64,000 nt of DNA from Fulvia fulva (taxonomy: Eukaryota; Ascomycota; Dothideomycetes; Mycosphaerellales; Mycosphaerellaceae), in assembly GCF_020509005.1 (NCBI RefSeq), contig NC_063024.1:1054001-1118000 (forward strand). Reading direction: 5' to 3'. The translations under genes were made by a program, and so were the position numbers. The notes under the pieces were generated by a model. That model ran no database searches. It saw only the letters and a program-made list of their open reading frames with translations, and was not told the DNA's origin. Positions 9,768 through 22,000 of this stretch are shown one piece after another (the first letter of the stretch is position 1; each line of letters opens with the position of its first letter).

Positions 9768-11688
9768 ACGATGCGGATCTGATGGCGTCCAGTGATGGCA
9801 TCGTAATTGACGCAGGGACCGTTTGGTTCGGCACCTGGAGTAGTCCGCATTTGTGCATACTGGTCGGGTGAGAAGAATGCCATCCCAAGGCGTTGGACTG
9901 TCCCACTCTTGGCATCGACAACTTCCAGCAAGAAGCGTCGGATTAATGTGTCGCCACCGCCCTGCTTAGTCGTCGTCTTGGCGGCGGGCATACAGTAATG
10001 TTCTTCGTTCTGCGAAGAGATGGGAAGATACTCTCGTGTATGATCCACGGCGGGCTCGGTGGCGCTCAGGTCGCCTGATCGCACATGCCACCGGTCCTGA
10101 TGGCCTGCTCGCTCAGCGAGAGTGACGGGCAGTAGAAACCCCTCCAACACAAGCTCCCCCTTGTGGATCAGACCTGTCGTATCATCTGTTTGATGTTCCA
10201 GGGTCAGGCTGACGACACTGTAGTAGTATTCCAGGATCTTCCATTCGCTGTACGACGGCTTTAGCGAGCATGGCCATTCCAGGGACAGTCAGGAGAAGCT
10301 TGAAGCTCTGAAGCGATCGTGCCGACCAGTCCACAGTGGCCTATCGATGTCCAGTGTAGTTTTCCAGATGTGTGGAGGTGTAGCGAGCGATCAAGTGATA
10401 CTAGACATCGTACCATGGACTTTCATGCTCATCTTCGATTATGATAGCTGGCCGTGGCGTTCCAAGCTTGGGGCTAGCGGTCGGCACCGAAGTTGGTAGA
10501 ACTTCAGGATATGACTGGCAGCGATTGAGATACCGACATTCCCAAAGCAGCTCTTCTGCGCCGAAGTGGATGATTCGTCAGCCTAGAGTGCGTTCCTGTA
10601 ACACCCACGCCCGGTGATTGAGGGAAGTCAGGTCTACACGGTCCTGCCAGAAGCGTCCGGGGACAACACCGTAGGCACCTGGTAGGAGCGGACCTAAGAT
10701 ACCCGGGGGCAGCACCACCCTAGTGCTTGAAAAGTCGACATCATGCTGGTCCCGAAACAGGCCCTCACTAGGCTTGTTGGAAGTAGTGGCGGCTACGACG
10801 CAGGTGGCGTTGGCGTATACCTGGCCCATGTGGGCGAACTCTATGATCCAGTCTTGCAATCCATCCTCCTCCTGTATGATGCACAAGGCATCACTCCAAA
10901 GGTAGTGTATACCCAGCGCTATGCAGGCATGCATGGCCTCTTGGAAAGTCTTTGGTAGTTCCGCTATTGGTCGTCCGCGGCGGAGGCTGCGCCCATTCGA
11001 AGCTGCTAGTTTCAAGAAGCGATCACCGCCCCAGCAGTAGCTCAGAGCCGCGTAAAGTGCAGGAGCATCAAGCTCGCGCGCAGTCATCAAAGAAGAAGAT
11101 TGTAAGTCCTCGCTCAAGTGAAGCAGCCGGGTCGGTAGCCATCCTGCGTCAACATTCCGGTTACACGTCTCGTGATTCCCCACGCAATCGGATAGCCATT
11201 GGTTGGCAAGTCCAAGCGTCTTCATCGACCCAGTTCCAGAAGATGTGACAGTAGTGCCGGAACCTGTTGTTGTCTCTGGTGATGCGGTCAGTCTCGATCA
11301 TCAACACAGCCGGCGTTTGCCGCACTCACCGCGGGTGGGAACAAGATCGAGGGTGCCGAACTTGTTGTAGTCGACACCTTCTTTCTCTTTCTCAAATCGG
11401 CACCAGATTGCCACTTCGCATTCGTCATTCGCCAATGGCGGTGTTATGGAGTACCGAAAGAGCCCATGATTGTCCTTGCACGGCTGCAGCTCATGCCTGA
11501 ATACAATGCCGCGCTCTTCATCGCTCAACTTTGCCCACAGCCGCTTGCAGAGAGGGCAGCCGTTCGCAATCTGCGGCCAAGAACGCGGCAGTCGATTTAT
11601 GGTGTAGATAGAAGCTGCGAGCGGGGCTCGCATTGCTGAACGGTCTTTCGGGTCTTAAGCTTTCCAGGCATGCATCGCAGAAGGCCAT
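9764..11688 (-). pseudogene. HET-domain (heterokaryon incompatibility) pseudogene
   Basis: The order of motifs is that of fungal HET proteins: an N-terminal Cys-rich part (FCDACLESL; NGCPLCKRLW), then YAALSYCWGG, LPKTFQEAM, YLWSDALCIIQE, ANATCVVAA and HRAWVLQERTL, then IHFGAEELLWEC, then a C-terminal region. HET proteins trigger cell death when incompatible hyphae fuse. Lesions: a frame change near 11570; an in-frame TGA at 10578-10580 directly before the IHFGAEE motif; loss of part of the middle with a change of frame between about 10440 and 10330; and a TGA at 10289-10291 where the family's second W of PSWSW is expected. One normal intron (donor GTGAGT near 11325, acceptor CAG near 11270) still splices in phase. 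The start is the ATG at 11686-11688. Confidence 0.85.
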
Positions 11689-13183
11689 GGCGCGGAATTG
11701 AAGGTAATGCTGACAGGGCGAGGATGCTGGAAGAAGGTGTTGTGGTTTCTCGTTCGAGAGCTGAGCTGAAAGTCAGAGCCGCTATGGCACTCCACATTAC
11801 TGCATGGAGGAGTGAAGCGAAGGATCTGGGACATGGATTGTCAGCGGATGCATGAGCATGGATTAGCACAGTCAACAGCCGCATGCATTTTGAAAACAGA
11901 GTCCGTCGTGGAATGCATGTGGGCGAAGTGCTGCAGGTCGGGCAATGTTAGAAGAACTGAGACCGACCATGCCGTGGTCGACGATCGCACATGGAGACGC
12001 AGCATCATTCACCGCACTAGCTGCACGTTGCTTGCCGTATGGAAGTGCTCTATCGTAGGAACGGTGTTGACTGTGGAGTCGATGAATTGACCTCGGCAGG
12101 CTCACTACTGGCAACTGCATGGACTTCTCGAGTATCGGGACATGGGCAAGTCCTCCATCGACAACGGTCAGTTCCGGGCATATGCGACCTATGTGTGGCA
12201 AGGATGGCCAAGGTTGGTCCATATTGTGGTGCTGCACCCTCCGGAGGAGCGTGTTGGCTAGATTCTGGAGCATACACTCCTCGATCCAGACCACTTCCAG
12301 TCGCTCTGACATGCATGTTAGCACACGCCGTGGAAATGTTCAAGTCAAGACGAGCTTGCAGACGAGGTTTCTGAGGTTTCGGCGCCAGCCAGAAAACGAG
12401 ATGCTTCGATCAGAACGACAGCATCGACGGTGGAATGCAACACGATTGCCTTCTCCAGGGATTGTAGCTTGCCTGACATGGCCGGCATGAGCTGAGGTCG
12501 CATCGGCTCGTGGATCCATGTCGAACAGCTTCGGGCTTTCATCGGTGTCGGTGTGGCTTCACATCTGACATGTATCAAGCACAAGCTCGTCACATGGCCT
12601 TGTGCAGTAGTCGATAAAGCTCCGCCAAGCCGGTTCGTGTTGGGATGCCGTCACCAACGGGCACGAGCACCGTCCTGCGACACCACCACACCACCAACCT
12701 CCATCCCCGCAGTCTTGTCCACACATCATGTGCAAGCCACGCAGGCATACCGCTGCTAGCAGTATGAGCGGTGCCGGGTGTGTTGGCGAGAGAAGTGAGC
12801 TTCGACATCGGGACCACCTCTCCGCCTTTTGAGTTTGCCTCATTGATCTCAACCAGGATCAGCGCGACCCACTTGATGAGGACAGCCAAGCTTCTTCTGC
12901 TCAGCAACACGATGCTGTAGCATTCTGTCTATCGCAAGGCGTCGGTGTCAGAGTCAGCATCTGGCGCAAGGCACATCTTTCTGACGTACCAGCCCGACAT
13001 TATCTCACACACCACTGGAAGGATTTACTTGCACATGATGCGCTAAGTATACGTACATACATACATACATACACCACTGTTCTCCGCACATGACTCCCTC
13101 CTCTCACTTATTACTCTTTCAACGACCTTCCTCTGTGCTCCGTCCTGTTACAACGGCGTCAGGTCGCGTCAACAACACAGACC
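11689..13183. other. Intergenic, no supported gene
   Basis: About 1.5 kb. The longest reverse frames (11872-12324 and 12590-12910) show no domain, and the second begins with GTG. I therefore do not call genes. The last part holds a short ACAT repeat and the promoter of the MFS gene. Confidence 0.4.
13055..13072. repeat. ACAT microsatellite
   Basis: Tandem ACAT tetranucleotide, four and a half copies, about 110 bases upstream of the MFS transporter start. Likely to vary in length between strains. Confidence 0.8.
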
Positions 13184-15515
13184 ATGGACGGCGGTGAGAA
13201 GCCAAGAGATGGACCCGATACAGCATCCGCTGCCATGGATGATGGACGAGCAAAGAGACGCTTCGACTGGAAGGCCCTGCTGGGCAACAGGAACAACACA
13301 AGCACAAGGCAGCACGGTGGCAGCGGTGACACGTCAGACACCGAGCAGAGTAGTGCTGAGAAGAGGCCAGCAAGATGGAACATGGGCATCATGAATGCAG
13401 AGACGGATGAAGTGCCTGGCTCCGTCCTGCTCCTGTCGAAGGTCTCCGAGTACAACGAACCTCTCGGCATACGAAATGCCCCAGCACGAACCTCCGCCTC
13501 CTCCCTGCCCTACTCGCCTTCAAGATCCAGCTCGCAGCAACGACGAAGGTCATCGATACAAGAGAAGAAGCGGACACCAGACGGCCAGTTTGTGCTTGAT
13601 CCACAACCAGACGACTCTCTCAACGACCCGCTGAATTGGTCGAAGTGGAGAAGAGATGCTGCACTGTTATCGTTGGGCTTCTACTGCATGCTGGGAGGAG
13701 GCATGACTGCCATCTTGGCGGCAGGCTTCAACAACGTTGCACATGAGTACGACGTATCTGAGCCGACAGTCGCACTGACTACGGGTCTGTACATGATGGG
13801 TCTGGGCATTGGCAGCGTCCTGCTCAGTCCTACCGCAATCTTGTACGGCAAGCGGCCTGTGTACCTGGTAGCCTCGGTCGCTTTTGCATTGTCTGGGGTC
13901 TGGTGCGCACTTTCACCGAGCTTCGGCAGCCTTGTCGGAGCTCGTATCTTTATGGGCGTTGCTGCGAGCAGTGTGGAATGTCTCCCCTCTGCTACCATCG
14001 CCGAAATCTATTTCCTAGTAAGTAAATACCCCGCGATATACGCTTCTATATACCCACGTACATCGTAATAACCATAAACTTTAGCACGAGAAAGGGTACA
14101 GATTGGGCATTTACACACTGCTGCTGCTAGGAGGCAAGAATCTGGTGCCTCTGGTCAGTGCAGCTGTCATAGAGAGCCTAGGTTGGAGATGGGTATTCTG
14201 GATCGTGGCTATTGTCGTCGCGTTCGGAGGTGTGCTGCTTTTCCTCTTCGTGCCGGAGACGTTTTGGGATAGAACACCAAAACCTCGCCGACCGAAGCCG
14301 AGACAGCATGGAAGTACTTGGAGTGTCCATCAGGTGTGGCATCAGTTGTCGCACTCTCAGCCGGCAAGTCCGGGTGTGGAAAGAAAGACTAGACTGCTTG
14401 CAGCGAATGCCAACGATGGTCTTATCGATGGACCTGCGACAGAACACAAAACACCTGGTCGACATGCACACTTCCAGACTGAATCCTTAAACGACGAAAA
14501 GCGTGGCAGTAGTGTTGACAACGGAGAGAACGAGAAGGGCGACGCTACACCACTAGAGCGAGGTCGAGTCTCACCCAAGAGCCATCCGTCAATCCCACCA
14601 CCAGCTCCTGCTGTTGCGGCCCACGATTACTTTGACAACCACGCAGTGGATCTACCAGCAGTGGAAAGCCAACTTCCACACGTACTATCCAGGACTTCGA
14701 CCAACCACAGTGAAGATCACGATCCTCGCAACGCCTACACACAGCGCCTCGACTCCGAGCCCGCTCAGACCTGGGTCCAGTCACTGAAGCCATACGCCGG
14801 CCGACTCTCGAAGGACAACTGGTTCAAGGTTGCTCTCCGACCCTTCATCCTTTTCGCTTACCCGAGCTTGCTGTGGAGCGCCCTCGTGTACTCTCTATCC
14901 ATCGGCTGGCTTATCGTCATCTCAGAATCCATCACCACGATCTACAAGGACCGCAACATGTACAACTTCACCTCCCTGCAAGCCGGTCTCGTATACATTT
15001 CCCCCTTCGTCGGCGGTGTCCTAGGTACTGCTGTAGCCGGCAAGTTCTCAGACATTGTTGTCCGCTACATGGCCCGCAAGAACGGCGGCATCTACGAACC
15101 CGAGTTCCGCCTCGTCATGGCAATCCCCATCGCCATCACCACCGTCATCGGCCTAATGGGCTACGGCTGGAGCGCCGAAGAACGCGACGCGTGGATCGTG
15201 CCGACCGTCTTCTTCGGCATAATCTCATTCGGCTGCTCCCTAGGCTCTACGACGTCCATCACCTTCGCAGTCGACTCGTATCGCCAGTATGCCGGCGAAG
15301 CTCTCGTCACGCTGAACTTCAGCAAGAACATCTTCCACGGTTTGGTGTTCAGCTTGTTCTTCAATGATTGGTTGGATAGTGAGGGGAGTAAGAGTGTGTT
15401 TTTGGCTATTGGGGGTATACAGTTGGCTTGTTTGTTTACGACGATTCCGATGTATATCTATGGGAAGAGGGCGAGGATGTGGACGGTGAGGAAGAATTTG
15501 ATGGAGAAGTTTTGA
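13184..15515 (+). CDS. MFS transporter, DHA1/HOL1-like, 754 residues
   Basis: Two exons, 13184-14017 and 14085-15515, around a 67-base intron with a GTAAGT donor and TTTAG acceptor; phases agree. A hydrophilic N-terminal 140 residues precedes LNDPLNWSKWRRD, a signature ahead of helix 1 in fungal drug:H+ antiporter-1 and HOL1-like carriers. Six helices follow, with GARIFMG and YGKRPVYL, the A-type loop between helices 2 and 3. A hydrophilic central loop of about 170 residues comes next (TPKPRRPKPRQ to KPYAGRLSKDNW), then six more helices including GFYC-like and SFGCSLGSTTSITFAVDSY. The long loop explains the size. It should export or import small cations or drugs at the plasma membrane; the substrate is unknown. 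It lies upstream of the GH51 gene on the same strand. Confidence 0.85.
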
Positions 15516-16178
15516 GTGTTTAGGGGATTTTGGTGGAGGCATAACGACTTTGGATAGAAGGGACTTTACTTGCATTTGGCATAGCATTGGAATGGATTGG
15601 TTGCATGTTTGGCCGCCTTTGGGCGATGAGTCGGAAGAATAGCACAGCTTTGCTGCTGGAAGCTGGTCTGTGGGCAAAGCTTTCAGCCGCCAGGCCTGCA
15701 CCATCGAAAGGCTATGACATCGTCACTTTCTCCCAATGTTGACTTCGCCTTCCCTACATCCACCAACTCTACCAGTATTCTTGGTGACCTGGACATGGCA
15801 CCCTTCTCGATCACTTTGGCTCCTTCGCGGCCCCGCTACATGCCACTTCTCGTGCCACGGGACATCACAGCCCGTTCCTGCAGATGCCGGTCCACAGAAT
15901 GAGGGGAACAAAACGATCGACAAGGCACGGATAAATACGTCCAGGCTCGGCAGGGACATCATGCTCTTTGCGAGAGATCTTCCGTCCATGTATGTACACG
16001 ATTCCGCACGGTGTTGTATACTTGGCAGGGACGTTATGATGCATGTATCGGCTGCTTGTTGCAGCAGTACCCTGTCATGGAGTTGCGGCCAAGGGTTTCG
16101 GTACTGGTGACCGAGAGTAAACATATAACTACGATGTCGCCGTGAAGGATTTCGATGACCTTTGAGAGGTAAGTCAAG
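15516..16178. other. Intergenic, no gene seen
   Basis: Spacer between two genes on the same strand; it should contain the promoter of the arabinofuranosidase gene. The reverse frame 15723-16124 has no recognisable content. Confidence 0.4.
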
Positions 16179-18340
16179 ATGGTGGGACTCAAAGTGGCTG
16201 TAGCGGCTGCGGCCTGTGTTGTGTCTACAGCTGCTGTGGACATTACTGTCAAAGCTTCTGGTGGCAACTCAACAATTCATAAAGGTCAACCCTATGGCTA
16301 TGGCTTTTTACATGAGGTAAGCAAGCCCCGAGTATCCATACATCAGAGCTGACGGGTCCCCTCCAGGATATCAACAACAGCGGCGACGGCGGAATCTACG
16401 CCGAACTAATCCGTGACCGAGCCTTCCAATTCAGCGAAGCGTTCCCAGTCAACGAGACTCTCAATGCCTACTATCCGATCAACGGTGCAGGCTTGAGCGT
16501 CGTGTTCCCGGAACAGCCACTGTCCGAAGCACTTCCCGCCAATCTACGCGTGACTGGTGGCAACAGCACTGGTAAGATTGGTTTCGAGAATGAAGGGTAT
16601 TGGGGCATGGATGTCAAGCAACAGACTTATACTGGATCTTTCTGGGTCAGGGGTGCTTATAATGGTACTTTTACTGCTTCGCTGCAGTCGAATTTGACGG
16701 ATGATGTGTTTGGATCTGTTGAGATTCCGTCGAAGGCGGTCGCTGATGATTGGGTTGAGCATGAGTTTGAGCTTGTTCCGGAGAGGGATGCCCCGAACTC
16801 GAACAATACGTTTGCTGTTACTTTTGATCCCGCAAGCGCTGCAGGAGGATCTCTTGAGTTTAACTTGATCAGCTTGTTCCCACCGACCTACAAGGGCCGC
16901 AAGAATGGTCTCCGAATCGACATTGCTGAGGCTCTGGCTGAGCTGAACCCAACTTTCCTGAGATTCCCAGGTGGCAACATGCTGGAAGGTCTCACAAACA
17001 CGACCTACTGGGACTGGAAGGATACTCTCGGCCCACTGCGCGAGCGACCCGGCTTCCAAGGTGTCTGGGAATACCAGCAGACCCATGGTCTGGGTATCAT
17101 GGAATACCTCTACTGGGCTGAAGACATGGGTCTTGAGGCGGTTATTGGTGTGTGGGCAGGCCTAGCTCTCAACGGCGACGTGACTCCAGAAGAGGAACTT
17201 CAGCCCTTCATCGACGACGCTCTCAACCAAATCGAATTCATCCGCGGCCCAGCAAACAGCACCTGGGGCGCACGCCGCGCTGAGCTCGGACACCCAGAGC
17301 CCTTTGAACTCAACTACGTAGAAGTCGGCAATGAGGACTGGCTCGCTGGCTTTCCTGGAGGCTGGTACTCCTACAAGGCCTACCGCCTCCCACTCTTCTA
17401 CGAAGCCATTACGAAAGCGTACCCAGACATCCAAGTCATCTCCTCCTCCGCCTCCTCCGATCCCGCCCCGGAAGGCGAGACAACAGGCCCGAACCCGAAC
17501 GTTACAGAACGCCTCAACTTCAACAACACACCCGGCGTCATCGGCGACTACCACCCATACCGCGAACCAGACGAACTCGTAATCGAATTCGACCGCTTCG
17601 ACAACGATATCGGCCACATTATCGGCGAAGTCGCCGCAACGCACGTCAACGACGCTCCGCCTCCACGCTGGGATTTTGGGCTGTACAAGTTCCCCTGGTG
17701 GATTGGATCCGTTGGCGAAGCTGTCTCCCTTATCGGCTACGAGCGCAACGCCGATCGCATTCCGGGGACATTCTACGCCCCGGTGCTGAGGAATATGAAT
17801 AGATGGCAGTGGGCCATTACCATCCTCCAGTTCGCGGCTGACCCGGCCCTTACCACTCGCTCGACGTCCTGGTATATCTGGTCCCTGTTCGCGCATCACC
17901 CCATTACCGAGACGCTCCCGACTGTCGGAACGTATGGGCCCGTCTACTGGGGCGCCGGCAAGGACTCTAACCGCAACGATGCGCTGGTGTGGAAGGGAGC
18001 TGTCTATAACACCACTGATGGCGAAGCCGTTCCTATCGCTATTGCATTCGAGGGCGTCCAAGCAGGCACAAAAGCCAATCTAACGGTCCTCACTAACCCA
18101 GGAGGCGATCCTTATGCCGTCAACGATCCTTTCACGGGTGTGAATATCGTGAACACAACGAGCACGATTGTGGAGGCGGGTGAGGGAGGAGTGTTTGAGT
18201 TTGAACTGCCGGAGTTGAGTGTAGCTGTCTTGGATACGGAAGTGAGTGGAGGTGGTGGTGGTGGTGGTGGTGGAGGGAATGGAACGTCGCCGCCGACGTA
18301 TGCACCGCCTGCTTATGGTGGAGGGGGGGAGGAAGTATAG
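16179..18340 (+). CDS. Secreted alpha-L-arabinofuranosidase, glycoside hydrolase family 51
   Basis: Two exons, 16179-16316 and 16367-18340, around a 50-base intron, give 703 residues. Residues 1-20 form a signal peptide (VAVAAAACVVSTAA). The rest matches the fungal abfA type of GH51, which releases terminal arabinose from arabinan and arabinoxylan. DINNSGDGGIYAELIRDRAFQ opens the enzyme. FLRFPGGNMLEG is in the barrel. EVGNEDW carries the acid/base glutamate near residue 369, and IIGEVAAT the likely nucleophile near residue 467. A Laminin-G-like C-terminal domain follows. Oddity: the last 30 residues are a glycine run plus SPPTYAPPAYGGGGEEV, absent from typical abfA enzymes, encoded partly by a GGT microsatellite. 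Many N-glycosylation sites fit secretion. Pectin- or hemicellulose-rich plant matter is the likely substrate. Confidence 0.92.
18248..18277 (+). repeat. In-frame GGT microsatellite in the GH51 gene
   Basis: Seven GGT triplets (18251-18271) flanked by GGA and GGG codons encode ten glycines near the C-terminus. Triplet length change would alter the tail without breaking the frame. Confidence 0.9.
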
Positions 18341-19087
18341 GCAGTTTTAGACGCTCATGATCCCCGGTCCGAAACGTAACAGCAATAGCAATTGAAGTGT
18401 CTTGCATTAAATGTGACGTGTTATGGTCGTGCCGCATTGGCAGGTATATCGCGAGCCAAACGCTGCAGCTTCTCGGAGGAGAGAGGAGGGCAAAAAGACT
18501 GCACAAAGATCAACAGCATATCGACGATGACCCTGCCAGCCTATGTCTAAGATGGCATAAGCGGGATGAGGTTGCTATCGACAAGATTTGGTTGAGCCAT
18601 TGAGCCTTGCACAGTCCTGTCGGGTGCACGCATTCTTGCTGCTTGTATAGATACACGGCAACGGCCTCACATGTTATCAGGGGTCGTGTGCTGCCGTTCA
18701 TCAAGCACAGCGCAAGTGGCACACACTCGGCTCCTGCAAGTCATGAATCAGAGTCATATACACCGATAATGCTATACCGTCCCATGATCTGTGCTATCAT
18801 TGCACCTCTTTCGCTAAGTCTTTAGCAACAGTCGCATCTCATCTGTATCGCTCGCCCAGCCCAGGGCCCAAGCATCCCATTAACCCCCATCATAACAACA
18901 TGATCAACCCCAAAACACCACGCTAAAGTTCCACAAACCCATCCATACCCACCGTACTACCGTTTGCACTCGACGCCGGGGTCAAAATCTCGCTCCGTAG
19001 TGTCGAAGGCGTGAAGACTCCACTGTCTGACCGCGAAGTGGTGTCAAATCTCCTGCTCCACAGACCCAGTGTAGGTGAGCGAGAATC
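18341..19087. other. Convergent intergenic region, no gene seen
   Basis: Lies between the 3' ends of the GH51 and KOG1 genes. It should hold both polyadenylation regions; no feature could be fixed by eye. Confidence 0.4.
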
Positions 19088-22000
19088 CTAGTCCCACTCA
19101 CTCTTCCACTCATCCACCACGCCTCCCTTCTTCTCGTAATCCGGCACATCGCACTTGAAGAGGTTGACGTGGCCGTCGTTGACGGCGCCGCACGCCAACA
19201 TCATGCGATGCGGGTGGAAAGCTGTAGCAGTGATGGGTGCATTTCTCGGCGTATTTAGGCCTCGAAGGTAGCTCATATACGGCTCAAAGCTACTGATACT
19301 TCGACCAGCTGAGATGTTCCTCGTGCTGTAGACACGAATCGTGTGATCTCGTCCACCGGTAGCGAAGACAGGAGCATGCTCGTGCACGCTCAATGTGCGA
19401 AGACTTCTAGGCGATCGCGCACTACGCGGGTTGTAACTGTCGACCGAGCCACGCATTCGGATGTCCCAGAGGCGGATGCCACCATTGCTTTCGGCAGTAA
19501 TGAGTTCGCGCATACCGCCACGCTGGAGGTGCGCGCCGACGATCCAGGATTTGTGCTCGTTCCAGGAGATGAGCATTTGGTCGCTGCGAGGGAGGCGTTG
19601 GTCGAAGACTTTTACAGAGCCGTTGCCGAAGCCGGCGACGAAGACGTTGCCTTCGACTTGGTCGGATGTTAATGATGTGATGCAAGAGCGAGTGCGGGTT
19701 TGGATGTCGCTAATGCAGAGTTCTTGGCCCACTTGCCAAACGCGCACCACGCGATCGTCACCAGCGACCAGAGCTCTGCCTTGACCTTGCTGCCAGTCGA
19801 AGACCAAACCAGAGCTCAGGCCCTTCTCACTGTCGAAGAGATCGCTCAAGGCACGGAAGCTTGAGACATGGTGGATTTCCTCCGGGTCTTCATAATGCCG
19901 GTAGATCTTGATGACACCATCACTGGAGCCGATCATGAGCATCGCCACGTCGTCTTCATTGATGAGGCGTACTTCAGTGACTCGACTGCCCTTCGGGTTG
20001 CCATTGCTGAAACGATTGAGTTGCTGCGACGTATGCCAGTCCCACACAGCTATGCTGTCACGGTCATCGCTCGTGACCAGGTGATTCTCGAACTGGTGGA
20101 AGACCATCTTGACAGGTGCAGCACCAATGCCGAAGAAGCCGCACGGCTTGTCCCAGCGAGTCGAGCTAGCAGCTTCCTTCAATGGCTGTGTAGACGCGAT
20201 GATCTTGTCGTTACGATTTCGACGCCACAGTCGCTCATTGTAGTCTTTCGAACCTGGTTCGTCAGCTTCTGAAGGTCGCATCTGCGGCTCGCGGAAGTAC
20301 GATGCGGACCAGTCGAAGAAGTCTGACCTCAAAGGCAATCGAGGTAGTTCTTTACCATCACGACCTTTGTAGTAAGGTGTTGGTGGTACAGGAGCTGCCA
20401 TTTGGTGTGGTGGGCCTGGAATGTTGTCAAGTAGATCTGGTGGTAATTGTGCAGCATCAGCTGGAGTCAGTGGACGAGATCTGTACGGGGTGCCGGTAGT
20501 GCTATACACTGAGCTGCGACGTGCATGTGTTGGCGAGGAAGGGGTTGACGGTGTGTCACCAGGCGTCTTGGGTCCCCAGCCGATGAGATTCTTCATCGCT
20601 GCGGCAACGCTGGCTGTTCGCGAAAGAGCAAAGTATCCATCTGGTTTGGTTGCTGTCGATGAAGCAGGGCTAGGAGGCGTTTCTGGTCGGCCAAAATCTC
20701 GTGAGGGTCGTCTGCTCATGATTTCAGCAGCAGGAGTAACGGACAGTTTTGGGCCCCCATTGACGGGACGTTGCAGCTGAATCAGATCAAGCAGTGCTTC
20801 GGCATGAGGACCAAGGGGAGACTCCAGCAAGGCATTGAGTGTGTAGTCGACCACGACGCCCGCATTTCTTGCCACTTCAGGATGTGGGTCCGCCGAAAGA
20901 CTCATCAACTGGCGCCAGACTGCGCGATAGACCGTGCGCTTTGAGTACTCAGTCCGCATAGTTGGCTTGATAAAGACCGGCGCGGCGTCTGTGCTTCTGG
21001 GGATGTTCGCAGAGACACTGCGTTGGTGTGACTTCACGCCATTGATACCGCCATTGAGACCAGGTACATCACTGCCAGGGACGAAGTCGTCCTCGTTTGG
21101 TGCCTTGCCTTGCTTCTTGTCTTGCTCTTCCAAGAGCTGTTCCCATGCTGTAGTGATGAAGCGCTTCTCATACTTCTTGACGTATTCGGAGTAGAAGATG
21201 GTAAGCTCTTTACGAACCATGATGGAGCCATCCATGCCCATGGAGCAGACAATACCCACGATGATCTCCTCAAGCTCCACAGTGTCTCGCTGTTCGATAT
21301 CCTGTGTAGCGATGAAGCTTGCGAGTGCGTTCAGGCATGCCACACGTACTTCGGGCACGGGATCGTGACTTCGATCGCAGATACGCTCATGTGCGCCCTG
21401 CAAAATGTAGGCTTCTCTAGCGGGTGGGAAGTCCCTGCAAAGATTACTCAAGCACAGCAGACTAAACTGGCGTAGCAGAGGATTTTCCATGTCGCTGAGA
21501 TGCTGCAGGCAGTTGTCAACCAGTTCGGGGTTGTTCGTCATGCAAGCATTTCGCCCCTGGCCAAAGTCTTTGCAGAACATGGCGATGACAAAGGTGCACA
21601 TGGCACGGTGTTCGGCCACATTACCGATAGGAATGCCACTGGTAGTAACAAGGATATTGGTAAAGTAGGCGAAGCCTTGGTCTTTGAGCAGGTCGTTCTG
21701 GCACGTTTGATCAACAGCCAGTATGCGTGCCCAGATGAAAACCATGGGCGCTTTAAGTTCGAGTGCCTGCGACTGGAGAAGCTTCAGCACATACGGGAAG
21801 ATGCCGATACTGAGCGCGAGATTGACGGCCCATGGTCCCAAGTCGAGGAATTTCGAAAGGAGCACCAGCGCTCTAAGCCGATGTACTTGCGAAAGTAGGA
21901 CTTGAAGCACAATTGGAAGCTGTTCCGGAGGCTTTGCATATCCTGCAGCGCCCGGATTACTAGGCGCAGAGCTGAGGTATACCTCAAAGGCCGACAGCTG

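Noticed and set aside
11872..12324. 150-codon reverse frame
   Set aside because: No domain, signal peptide or splice context; competing frames on the other strand are as long.
12590..12910. 106-codon reverse frame with a hydrophobic start
   Set aside because: Begins with GTG, not ATG, and the true ATG nearby leads to an early stop; a signal peptide is not convincing.
17162..18061. 299-codon reverse frame inside the GH51 gene
   Set aside because: Pure shadow of a conserved enzyme on the other strand, with no own signature.
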